From Ignavibacteria bacterium (GTDB lineage Bacteria > Bacteroidota > Ignavibacteria > Tepidaquicellales > OLB5), in assembly GCA_014879675.1 (NCBI GenBank), contig JACSRQ010000094.1:1-41055 (forward strand): DNA of 41,055 bases. Reading direction: 5' to 3'. The position numbers and the translations under genes were made by a program. Every line of letters begins with the position of its first letter. The stretch's first letter is position 1. Shown in pieces: positions 15,694 to 24,024 of the stretch. The notes beneath the pieces were generated by a model. It worked only from the letters and a program-made list of their open reading frames with translations. It was not told where the DNA came from and did no database searches.

Positions 15694-17577
15694 ATGAATA
15701 TGAATAAATGGTTTTTTATATTACTCTTCCTGCTTTCAGGTATCACTTCAACTTTTGCGCAGAATATTTACATTCCGTTGGAATTCCAGGATGCATACGA
15801 GAACGGTACGCGCTCGCTTGATGGCAAACCCGGCCCTGAGTACTGGCAGAACCACTCTGATTACAAGATCACCGCAGCACTTGACCCTGTAAGCGGAAAA
15901 CTTTTCGGAAGCGCGGCCATAACATATTATAACTCCAGCCCCGATACTTTGGACAGGCTTGTCTTCAGGCTCTACCAGAACATCCAGAAAAAAGACGCGA
16001 TGAGAGATTTTCTCATCTCAAACGATAGCGATAATGCAGGAATGATACTTACCTCACTAACGGTCGGTAAAAGAACCTACGCGCTTACAGGCGATACTTT
16101 GCTTGAATATACAGGAACAAACCTTATTGTAAAAAATATAACCATTCTTCCGGGAAAACAAACCACCATTAATGTAAAATGGGAATTCAAAGTGCCGGGC
16201 AAAGAAGGTATCCGTATGGGGCGTTATGATGCCACATCTTTTTTTATCGCATACTGGTACCCGCAGATTGCGGTATATGATGATATCGATGGCTGGGACC
16301 TGACCGAATACACAGGTAACGCCGAGTTTTATAACGACTTCAATAATTTCGATGTCAAGCTTACGCTTCCTTCGGATTACTGCTCGTGGGCAACAGGCGA
16401 ACTGCAGAATCCGCAGGATGTACTTTCTGCCGGCATTTTAAGCAGGTACAGCGAAGCAATGACTTCATTTACAACGGTGAATATAATTACACTCAACGAC
16501 CTTGTTTCTGCGGAACCGTTGTTCAATAATTCAGCCGAGACCAACTCATGGCATTACATTGCAAAAGGTATAACCGATTTTACTTTTGCCGCTGCAACGA
16601 GTTACCTTTGGGATGGAAGACTTGCCGATTCAGGCGGGAAAAAAGTTTTTGTTTCGGCGGCGTATAAAGAGTCATCGCTGAACTATTATGAAGTTTGCGA
16701 TATTACAGCGAAGACAATTGAAATAGCTTCCCGCGACCTGCCCGGCATTGTATTCCCATTCCCTAAAATTACCGTTTTCGACGGGCGGGGCGGAATGGAA
16801 TCACCAATGATGGTTAACATGAGTCCGGGCGAACAGCGTGTATGGACCGTACACACAACTGTTCATGAAGTGATGCATTCTTACTTCCCTTTTTATATGG
16901 GTATCAACGAACGCAAATACGCGTGGATGGATGAAGGATGGACACAGATGCTGAGCGAGTATATCCAGTTCGAAATAGATAAGACAATTGATTTCCGCGA
17001 AAGGAATGTGAAAAGATACCTTGACTACGCAGGCCAGTTCGATGAAGTACCAATGATGTATCCATCCAATAACATACGCGGCGAAATGTACGGCAACCAC
17101 GCATATTTCCGCCCCGCCAATGCTTTTAATATTATCAAAGATTTTATGGGTGATGCCGCGTTTAAAAAGGCGCTGCAGGAATTCATGAAAAGGTGGAACG
17201 GTAAACATCCAATGCCATATGATCTGTTCTTCACGTTTGAAGATGTTTCAGATGATGAGCTTGATTGGTTCGTTGAGCCCTGGTTCTTCGGGCAGGGTTA
17301 CCCGGATGTATCGATAGATACCGCCTTTGTTAAGGATGATATGCTGAAAATTCAGGTTACCAAAGAAGGCATCCTGCCTATACCGGTAGCGGTAAGTGTA
17401 AAATTCAAAGATGGCAGCACAAAACGGGCATATCGCTCTGCTTCCGCATGGAAGAATGAGGATGAAGATGAAATTACAATTGAAATGGAAATTGAGGGAA
17501 AGCCTTCTTATATAGAGCTAGGAAGCCGTTACATTCCCGATGTGGATTCGCTCAATAACATATGGCATTTTAAATAG
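15694..17577 (+). CDS. Secreted M1-family zinc metallopeptidase
   Basis: 627 residues. Signal peptide MNMNKWFFILLFLLSGITSTFAQ. The zinc site is HEVMH (His391, Glu392, His395) followed after 18 residues by Glu414 in WMDEGW, the gluzincin HExxH-x18-E motif. The exopeptidase-like loop reads GGMESPM (~366-372) in place of the classical GAMEN, and YGNHAYFRPA (~470) supplies the likely transition-state Tyr. An N-terminal beta domain (~30-270) matches the M1 saddle domain. Length fits short M1 enzymes. Predicted to trim N-terminal residues from peptides in the periplasm; there is no T9SS tail. It is convergent with the next gene, seven bases apart. Confidence 0.88.
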   Translation: MNMNKWFFILLFLLSGITSTFAQNIYIPLEFQDAYENGTRSLDGKPGPEYWQNHSDYKITAALDPVSGKLFGSAAITYYNSSPDTLDRLVFRLYQNIQKKDAMRDFLISNDSDNAGMILTSLTVGKRTYALTGDTLLEYTGTNLIVKNITILPGKQTTINVKWEFKVPGKEGIRMGRYDATSFFIAYWYPQIAVYDDIDGWDLTEYTGNAEFYNDFNNFDVKLTLPSDYCSWATGELQNPQDVLSAGILSRYSEAMTSFTTVNIITLNDLVSAEPLFNNSAETNSWHYIAKGITDFTFAAATSYLWDGRLADSGGKKVFVSAAYKESSLNYYEVCDITAKTIEIASRDLPGIVFPFPKITVFDGRGGMESPMMVNMSPGEQRVWTVHTTVHEVMHSYFPFYMGINERKYAWMDEGWTQMLSEYIQFEIDKTIDFRERNVKRYLDYAGQFDEVPMMYPSNNIRGEMYGNHAYFRPANAFNIIKDFMGDAAFKKALQEFMKRWNGKHPMPYDLFFTFEDVSDDELDWFVEPWFFGQGYPDVSIDTAFVKDDMLKIQVTKEGILPIPVAVSVKFKDGSTKRAYRSASAWKNEDEDEITIEMEIEGKPSYIELGSRYIPDVDSLNNIWHFK

Positions 17578-17584
17578 CAGCAAC

Positions 17585-19042
17585 TCATCCTTTTCTATGC
17601 AGAAGCTCTTCGGCTTTTTCTTTAAGCCACCTTCTGCTTGCAACCTGGTCACATTCTGAAATATCATCTTTAAGTTTTTGCAGGTTTGTTTTGGGGTTGA
17701 ACCGCGCTTTGCATATCTGCAGCATGAATTTGATAAAATTCGAGAGGATCCTTTTGTGACTGCTGTTTAGCAGCTTGTCATTCTGAACATACTTCCTGTA
17801 ATTCTCAATCTCGGTCATAGCTTCTTCAATATTGCCAAGCTCGTATTGTATCATTATCGAGATCAGCCTTGCATTGATCTTGAAATACAGCCCCGTCAGC
17901 GAAACTTTCCTGATATAGTTTTGAGCTTCCGAAAAATCATCTGCCCTCAGGTAGAATTTGGCATACGATATATTATAGATATTTTCCTGCTGGTCCGGCG
18001 CAAGCTTTTTGAAATTGTTCTCTATAAATTCTTTCGTCCATTTCAGGTCCCCTTCGGTAAGTCCAAGCGTAACCGCGTTCGCGAAAGACTCGGTCTCAAA
18101 ATATCCGCCTTCAACCCTGCGGTAAAGATCTTTTGAGATCAGGTACTTATTCATATCAAACAGGTATTTGTAGAATTCATTCCTGCCCGCATACGCCTTT
18201 TCTATGCAGATATTTATCAATACGGTTAAGCCTTCCCTGCGCTCGCCGTCTTCAATTGGCAATTTGTTATCCTGCAGTTCATCCTTAAGCTCAAACAAAA
18301 GATCTTCCCTGCTGCTATCAAGCAGCAGCAATATTTCCCTGTACAGAAGCGATAGCTCCTTTACTTCAAGGTGTTCCTTTCCTTCGCCCTCAATGAATTT
18401 GATAAGGTAAGGCAGAAGGTTAAGCTCAAAATCAGAGTTTACGGTAAACCCTTTATTAAGCAGGTAGCGGAATCGTTTGAACAGAACAAGCAGTGAGTAT
18501 GATGTGAAGTTGTTCGAGGCATCCATCATTCTTTCATCAGGCTTATCTTTGATAGTAACCGCGTTGAAGTTACGCGAGTATATTATGTGCCTGAACTCAT
18601 CAAGCCGGTATTTATCATAAAAGTACCTGCTGCTTTTGATCTTCCGGCGGCTTATCTCTTTCTCAGCCGTATTTATCATGCGCTGCGCGCCGCGCTCTAT
18701 TCCAAGGTCGAGCAGGCTCTGGATCAAGTGGCTGCGGTGGCTGCCTTCATCCTGTTTCATATCACTGTATGCCAGGTACTGTTCCGTGAGCTCCGTAAGC
18801 CTGAAGATCATATTCCTCATCAACCCGTCATTGTATTCATTTGCGCCAAACAGTTTCTTATACACAAATTGCTTATCAATAAGCTCCGGTTTAAGTTGCG
18901 GGTGCTGCGAAAAAAGGTACCCGTAAAGCTTCACAGTACTTTCATTTTTGTTAAAGAAGGGTGAATTAACAAAATCGCCAAGCTCCTTCATCTGCCGTGA
19001 TGAGAGTTTGGAGAGGATCTCTACAAGGTAAGTTTTTTCCAT
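17585..19042 (-). CDS. All-helical ~480-residue protein, paralogue 2
   Basis: 485 residues without a signal peptide. Full-length paralogue of 11374-12825: SSRQMKELGDFVNSPFFNKN at the start, repeated helix pairs throughout, ELGNIEEAMTEIENYRKYV near the end and a final RRWLKEKAEELL against FKSWLIGKLS. Divergence is high outside these blocks, so the duplication is old. No enzymatic motif is seen; a TPR-like scaffold is an inference from helix periodicity. It is divergent from the T9SS propeller gene at 19481 across a 438-base spacer. Confidence 0.75.
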   Translation of the reverse strand: MEKTYLVEILSKLSSRQMKELGDFVNSPFFNKNESTVKLYGYLFSQHPQLKPELIDKQFVYKKLFGANEYNDGLMRNMIFRLTELTEQYLAYSDMKQDEGSHRSHLIQSLLDLGIERGAQRMINTAEKEISRRKIKSSRYFYDKYRLDEFRHIIYSRNFNAVTIKDKPDERMMDASNNFTSYSLLVLFKRFRYLLNKGFTVNSDFELNLLPYLIKFIEGEGKEHLEVKELSLLYREILLLLDSSREDLLFELKDELQDNKLPIEDGERREGLTVLINICIEKAYAGRNEFYKYLFDMNKYLISKDLYRRVEGGYFETESFANAVTLGLTEGDLKWTKEFIENNFKKLAPDQQENIYNISYAKFYLRADDFSEAQNYIRKVSLTGLYFKINARLISIMIQYELGNIEEAMTEIENYRKYVQNDKLLNSSHKRILSNFIKFMLQICKARFNPKTNLQKLKDDISECDQVASRRWLKEKAEELLHRKG

Positions 19043-19480
19043 AATTGAAACTTTAAGTGTTTTTTACTTTGCCTTAAACAGTAGAAAATCAGCTGTTTTT
19101 GCCGGTTTTTGAAGATTACTGCGGGAATTTGAAACATGTCCGGAAACAATCACTTTAAAAATTCCGTTTTGATGCCGCGAAACAATTCAGAAAAACCTTC
19201 CTCATTTCTTTGGTAATATATAATAATTTCAGCATGAGTTCGTTTTTATCTTCTTTAATCAGATATAAAAACTGTAAATAAGTTTCTTTGAACAATAGCA
19301 CAGTTCAAAACTATCTTTGTACACAAAATAGTTACAACCTGTTTGAATGTAAATGGAAAAATGGATTTACAAATGAACATATATCCATTACATAACGGGA
19401 CTCCCGATTCAGGTATTGCCGCTTTGAGCTTAGTATATACAGCAGACTTTTGAAAAACTATAACCGGCATTGATCTTATT
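19043..19480. other. AT-rich divergent spacer with one promoter
   Basis: No palindromic repeat family is found here, unlike other spacers. The recognisable element is the promoter at 19287-19319. The bases from ~19326 to 19480 would be a long leader; no riboswitch family was recognised in it. The only start-to-stop frames are tiny (for example 18 codons) or shadows. Confidence 0.55.
19287..19319 (+). promoter_or_regulatory. Bacteroidetes-type promoter upstream of gene 19481
   Basis: TTTG (19287-19290), 21 bases, TATCTTTG (19312-19319). Transcription would begin near 19325, about 155 bases before the ATG. Confidence 0.6.
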
Positions 19481-20719
19481 ATGACAAACATATTCAAAGT
19501 ACTTTCAGGCATAATTCTTTTTTCGGGTTCTTTGTTTTCACAATGGTATAACGTCTCGCCCCCGGGAAATGATTCTTCATTATTCTGCATTGAGGTTGTA
19601 ACCGGGAACGTTGTTTACGCAGGCAAGGGCTCGCATGGCATCATGGTTAAAACTACCAATGGCGGCGCCAACTGGAGCGAAGTGAATACACCATCGCCTT
19701 TTATGGTGAACCAGATCAGTTTTCTAAACGAAACTACGGGATTTATCGCAACTGCCACAGGATTGTATAAAACCAATAATGGCGGTTCCAATTGGAGTAC
19801 ATTAATAACCGGCGGATTCCTGGACCTGTTCTTTGTATCTGAATCAACGGGTTTCGCCATCAGCGGAGATTTTCCGGCGAAGATCTACAGAACTACAAAT
19901 GGCGGTGCAAATTTTTCAATTTTTAACATGGGTTCTTACCCTGCGTACTATGGACAGGCTCTCTGTTATGTGAACCCGGCAGAAATATTTGTATTAACAT
20001 TCAAGCCTTCGGTTGATAGCGCTATAGTTTTTAAATGTACCAACTGGGATTCCGGCTGGGTTCCGGTGCTCAAAACCAAACCTGCCTGTTATGATATCTC
20101 ATTTGCTGATGCGAATACAGGCATCGTAACCGGTAACTTTGGCAGCTTCAGAAGGACTACCGATGGCGGCACCACATGGCAAAGCTTATCTCCTGCCGGA
20201 ACTACAACCATTCAGGCATGCATAATGAACAGTCTTTTAACCGGCTATTTTGTCTGCGGAAACGGCGCAATTTATAAAACATCCAATGCGGGCGTTAACT
20301 GGTTTACTCAAAGCTCGGGTACTACATTTTTGCTCAACGATATTGACGTATTAAGCAATGATAACATCGGTTTTACTGCAGGTGAAAATGGAACGATACT
20401 TAAAACCACCAACGGCGGAATTACATCACTGCTGCCCTCAACCGGGATCATTCCGGATGCATCATACCTGGAACAAAATTACCCTAACCCGTTTAACCCT
20501 GAAACAAAAATACGTTTTGCGCTGAATTTAGCAGGAAATGTTTCGCTTGAGATATTTGATATTTCGGGCCGGAAAGCGGCCGGGTTGTTTTCAGGCAGCC
20601 TTGCCGCCGGCTCGTATGAATTCAGCTTCAACGCGGAAGCTCTCGCAGGCGGTGTATATTTTTACAGGCTGCAGGCCGGCGCATTTACACAGGTTAAAAA
20701 AATGATATTAATAAAATAG
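19481..20719 (+). CDS. Ycf48-like (BNR-type) propeller with T9SS sorting domain
   Basis: 412 residues. Signal peptide MTNIFKVLSGIILFSGSLFS. About seven blades marked KTTNGGANW, KTNNGGSNW, RTTNGGANF, RTTDGGTTW, KTSNAGVNW and KTTNGGITS, so this is a single propeller, roughly half the size of the 12985 product. The last ~80 residues are a T9SS type A domain (EQNYPNPFNPETKIRF ... AGGVYFYRL ... KKMILIK). Same family as 12985 and with the same kind of divergent neighbour. Predicted to be secreted and surface-attached; binding target unknown. Confidence 0.87.
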   Translation: MTNIFKVLSGIILFSGSLFSQWYNVSPPGNDSSLFCIEVVTGNVVYAGKGSHGIMVKTTNGGANWSEVNTPSPFMVNQISFLNETTGFIATATGLYKTNNGGSNWSTLITGGFLDLFFVSESTGFAISGDFPAKIYRTTNGGANFSIFNMGSYPAYYGQALCYVNPAEIFVLTFKPSVDSAIVFKCTNWDSGWVPVLKTKPACYDISFADANTGIVTGNFGSFRRTTDGGTTWQSLSPAGTTTIQACIMNSLLTGYFVCGNGAIYKTSNAGVNWFTQSSGTTFLLNDIDVLSNDNIGFTAGENGTILKTTNGGITSLLPSTGIIPDASYLEQNYPNPFNPETKIRFALNLAGNVSLEIFDISGRKAAGLFSGSLAAGSYEFSFNAEALAGGVYFYRLQAGAFTQVKKMILIK

Positions 20720-20777
20720 TTCAGCAGTGCTTTACAGAATAACCGTAACATTACAATTCAATTAAAATAAGATCGAT

Positions 20778-22148
20778 ATGAAAACACTTAAAATATTACT
20801 GCTTCTCCTGCTTGTGTGCGGCGGCACATCGAACGGCATTCTATATGCGCAGCATATAACCAATACTCTTGGTACAAGCGGTCTGTTTAAGATCAAAGAT
20901 AATGTGAATACCTATTTCACTCTAACCCAGTCAAACGGGTATATCGAGCTTACAAAAAGCCTGAAGCTGCAGGAAACAAGCGACCTCAATACCGGGGTAA
21001 TTTACAAAGGCTCAATCCGCTTCATACATAACTATGAAAAATCAGGAAGCTCCGGCAATAACACTTTTGTGGGCATTAACGCAGGGAATTTTACGCTTGG
21101 CGGAGCATCATTCGGTGATGGCTCTTCAAATACTGCCCTCGGATATTTTGCGCTGAACAAATTGACAACTGGCTACGGCAATACCGCTGTTGGGACCAAT
21201 TCATTATCCTTTAACACTTCCGGGTACTACAACATTGCCATCGGAAACTCCTCGCTCAGCGGTAACACTTCGGGTGCTTACCAGGTGGCTATTGGGCCTG
21301 AGGCACTTGTATCAAATACCACGGGCGCCAATAATGTTGCAATCAGCTATCTATCGCTCAGCAGCAATACAACCGGGCTTAACAATATCGGCATCGGAAA
21401 CAACTCGCTAAGCTCCAATACAATTGGATGGGATAATATTGCCATAGGTAAACAGACACTTGATAACAACATAGACGGTAACAAGAATACAGGTATCGGC
21501 AATGTTACTCTCGGGAACTGCACCGGCGATAACAATACGGCATTGGGATACGGCTCCGCATCCAACTTAACAACAGGCTCAAACACTACGGTCATTGGCT
21601 ACAACGCACAACCTTCAAGCGCAACCGTATCAAACCAGATCACTCTTGGAAACAACTCTGTTTCCTCACTGCGCTGCAATGTGCAGACTATCACATCACT
21701 ATCGGATATGCGGGATAAAAGGAACATTAACGGGCTTTCACTGGGCCTGGATTTCATAATGCAGCTCAAGCCGCGCCAGTTCAACTGGGATAGGCGCGAA
21801 TGGTATGATGATAATAGCTCCGACGGAAGCAAAATGGATAGTGATCCAACCGCCGGATTCATAGCGCAGGAACTGGATTCCGTGCAGAATGAATTCAGCG
21901 CACCATGGCTTAAGCTTGTGCTGAAGGATAACCCCGAAAAATGGGAAGCAACCTACGGTAATCTGCTGCCTGTGATTGTTAAGGCTGTGCAGGAGCTTAA
22001 AACCGAGAACGACAGGCTTAAGCAGGAAAATTCCGCTTTAGCAGAAGAGCTGCAGAAGATGAAAGGTATAGAAAGCAGGCTTTCTGTTATCGAAAGTTAT
22101 TTGTTCATAAACGAAGAAGCGAAAGAAATCAAAAATGCAGGCAAATGA
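20778..22148 (+). CDS. Tail-fibre-like protein with S74 intramolecular chaperone domain
   Basis: 456 residues with signal peptide MKTLKILLLLLLVCGGTSNG. Residues ~90-300 are repeats of N-T-x-x-G-x-x-x-L-S-x-N-T-x-G (ALGYFALNKLTTG, AIGNSSLSGNTSG, GIGNNSLSSNT), like the left-handed head repeats of trimeric adhesins. From Ser309 the S74 chaperone begins: SDMRDKRNI, FIMQLKPRQFNW, TAGFIAQEL, and a C-terminal coiled coil (LKTENDRLKQENSALAEEL). In phage tail spikes this domain trimerises the stalk and then cuts itself off N-terminal to the Ser. Here it is chromosomal, secreted and next to a T9SS protein, so a trimeric surface fibre is likely. Its stop overlaps the next start (ATGA). Confidence 0.85.
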   Translation: MKTLKILLLLLLVCGGTSNGILYAQHITNTLGTSGLFKIKDNVNTYFTLTQSNGYIELTKSLKLQETSDLNTGVIYKGSIRFIHNYEKSGSSGNNTFVGINAGNFTLGGASFGDGSSNTALGYFALNKLTTGYGNTAVGTNSLSFNTSGYYNIAIGNSSLSGNTSGAYQVAIGPEALVSNTTGANNVAISYLSLSSNTTGLNNIGIGNNSLSSNTIGWDNIAIGKQTLDNNIDGNKNTGIGNVTLGNCTGDNNTALGYGSASNLTTGSNTTVIGYNAQPSSATVSNQITLGNNSVSSLRCNVQTITSLSDMRDKRNINGLSLGLDFIMQLKPRQFNWDRREWYDDNSSDGSKMDSDPTAGFIAQELDSVQNEFSAPWLKLVLKDNPEKWEATYGNLLPVIVKAVQELKTENDRLKQENSALAEELQKMKGIESRLSVIESYLFINEEAKEIKNAGK

Positions 22149-22900
22149 AAAGTGTAATAATTCTGTTTATCATTTTTCTCTCTTTGCTGTGCTGTTCGTA
22201 TATTTTCGCCCAGCCGAGCAGCATTACTTACGATAACGGTTCTGTGATAGATATACAGCCCGGGGGTGATGTTTGCGCCGATGCTGTAACTATAAACGGT
22301 ACGTTTTCCGGAAGCGGGACAATCTGTACAGGTGCGCTTCCTGTTACGCTCTCACTGTTTACCGCGCTCTCTGAAAAGAACAATGTAACTCTTACATGGA
22401 AAACCACCGAGGAAATAAATAACTCCGGTTTTGATCTGGAAAGAAGAGCCGAAGAAAGCTTGTGGCAAAAAATTGCATTCATAAAAGGATCCGGCACAAC
22501 CAACCAGCCCGTGGAATATAGTTACAGCGATAGAAAGCTAAAGCCCGGTAAATATTTCTACCGGCTGAAGCAAATTGACTACAACGGCAACTATGAATAC
22601 TTTGATCTTGCCCTGCCCGTAATAATTTCAAAACCAAAAGAGTTTTCACTGGGGCAAAGCTATCCGAATCCTTCAAATCCAAAAAGTAATATTGATTTCC
22701 AATTGCCCGAAAGGACCAAAGTAAACATCAGTGTATATAATTTGCTTGGCCAGCTTGCTGCCGAGCTTGTGAATACCGAAATGGATGCGGGTATTTATAC
22801 AGTAGAGTTTGACGGCAGCGGGCTAAGCAGCGGAACATACATATACCGCATCACAGCAGGAAACTTCACGGAAGTAAAGAAGCTTGTTATGGTAAAGTAA
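22145..22900 (+). CDS. T9SS-sorted protein translationally coupled to the fibre gene
   Basis: 251 residues. Signal peptide ends YIFAQ. A short Gly/Asp/Cys-bearing region (GGDVCADAVTINGTFSGSGTIC) precedes a fibronectin-like domain (~75-160: VTLTWKTTEEINNSGFDLERR ... YFYRLKQIDYNGNYEYF), common just before the sorting signal in this group. Residues ~170-251 are a T9SS type A domain (LGQSYPNPSNPKSNI ... SSGTYIYRI ... KKLVMVK). NPSNP replaces the usual NPFNP. The ATGA overlap with the upstream S74 gene implies coupled translation and perhaps a shared surface structure. Adhesion or anchoring is an inference. Confidence 0.83.
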   Translation: MKSVIILFIIFLSLLCCSYIFAQPSSITYDNGSVIDIQPGGDVCADAVTINGTFSGSGTICTGALPVTLSLFTALSEKNNVTLTWKTTEEINNSGFDLERRAEESLWQKIAFIKGSGTTNQPVEYSYSDRKLKPGKYFYRLKQIDYNGNYEYFDLALPVIISKPKEFSLGQSYPNPSNPKSNIDFQLPERTKVNISVYNLLGQLAAELVNTEMDAGIYTVEFDGSGLSSGTYIYRITAGNFTEVKKLVMVK

Positions 22901-22929
22901 CATGAAAATAGGGTGATTATGTTCAGCAC

Positions 22930-22993
22930 ACTCATCCGATGACTAAATATTTCTAAATCCTGAAGCAATCAATTTTTTAGTCATCGGATGAGT
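22930..22993. repeat. Family B element B4
   Basis: ACTCATCCGATGACT (22930-22944) and AGTCATCGGATGAGT (22979-22993), perfect 15-base arms with a 34-base loop containing TTCTAAATCCTGAAGC, close to the B2 loop. A degenerate arm, TCATATGATGAGTAG, follows. Confidence 0.85.
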
Positions 22994-23038
22994 AATGTCA
23001 TATGATGAGTAGATTCATATCCCTTATTCCCCCAAATT

Positions 23039-23072
23039 AGTGCCGGCCTTTTTGACCGGCACTGTTTTTTTT
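23039..23072 (+). terminator. Strong intrinsic terminator
   Basis: AGTGCCGG / CCGGCACT, nine-base loop, then G and eight T. It closes the S74-T9SS transcript, well after the stop at 22900. Confidence 0.9.
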
Positions 23073-23280
23073 GTTTCGAAAGAAAGCTCCATTTGAAAAA
23101 GTAGATACCAAAACTGCAGCCTTTTGCCGGCTCAATTCAACTTACCTTATGAGTATCCTAAATTCCTGACCATTCCGGGGTTTTTGAGCAATTTTTGGCA
23201 ATCACCTTCCTTCGTTTCACTCGTTAAGGCAAAATGAAATATATTTCTATTGTTAACCCTATCAGTTATTTTTTGTAAAT

Positions 23281-24024
23281 ATGAATAATGATGTCAGAGA
23301 AAGATCGGTAAAAACTGAATTACTGCTAAAGAAGAAACTTTATGCACGTATGCCTGAATACATCTTCAGCAATGATCTGTTCGAAAATATGATCAAAGCA
23401 GCATTATCAAGGGATTGTTTCTGGATTGACGCCGGTTGTGGAAATAACTCACTGGTATATGAGTTTGAAGGGATTGCTCCAAACGGCCTTGGTATCGATG
23501 AGGTAATTCATCCGGATATTTTGACCTCAAAAGACAAATTCATAAATTCGTCACTGGAAAAAATACCCTTTGAAGACAATTCTGTATCACTAATTACGGC
23601 GAATATGGTAGTTGAGCATATAGTTAATATTGATAGGGTACTCCGCGAGATAAAGCGTGTACTTAAACCGGGAGGGAAATTCATATTCAGAACAACAAAC
23701 AGGAATTACCCAACATTGTTTGCGGGGAACTTGCTTCCTAAAAAGATGAAGGATTTTATCATTTATAAAATATTTGGTGTCCGCTCTCATGACATTTTTG
23801 TGACAACTTATCCGATAAATACTCTGAAAGACATTGAAAAAAAGTTCACAAGTCACGGGTTTCTGATAAACAGCCTTACCGCATGTGAAGACCTTCATAT
23901 GTTTAACCCGGTGGCCTTCGAAATCTCCTATCTCATGTATAAAGTTCAAAAAAGACATGCATTCCGAAAATTCCGGAATTGTATTGTTTGTGAAGTATCG
24001 AAACCGGCAATTAATAACCTATGA
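23281..24024 (+). CDS. Class I SAM-dependent methyltransferase
   Basis: 247 residues. Motif I is FWIDAGCGNNSLVYEF (~47-62), the acidic end of strand 2 is GIDEV, motif post-I is SVSLITANMVVEHI, and IKRVLKPGGKFIFRTTN is the motif III loop. This is the Methyltransf_11 layout used by many small-molecule and lipid or glycan methyltransferases; the substrate is unknown. No signal or membrane helix. Its stop overlaps the next start by ATGA, so it is translationally coupled to the histidine kinase, which is an unusual partner. First gene of a five-gene run ending at 29537. Confidence 0.8.
   Translation: MNNDVRERSVKTELLLKKKLYARMPEYIFSNDLFENMIKAALSRDCFWIDAGCGNNSLVYEFEGIAPNGLGIDEVIHPDILTSKDKFINSSLEKIPFEDNSVSLITANMVVEHIVNIDRVLREIKRVLKPGGKFIFRTTNRNYPTLFAGNLLPKKMKDFIIYKIFGVRSHDIFVTTYPINTLKDIEKKFTSHGFLINSLTACEDLHMFNPVAFEISYLMYKVQKRHAFRKFRNCIVCEVSKPAINNL

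Larger units (their letters stand above)
22901..23280. other. Spacer with B element and terminator
   Basis: Contains B4 and a strong terminator. The rest (23073-23280) is AT-rich with no recognised repeat. A nine-base near-match to the promoter element (TATTTTTTG, spacer one base too long) ends five bases before the ATG at 23281. Confidence 0.55.

Noticed and set aside
20778-22148. Prophage remnant suggested by the S74 domain
   Set aside because: No other phage gene nearby, a signal peptide is present, and it is coupled to a T9SS gene.
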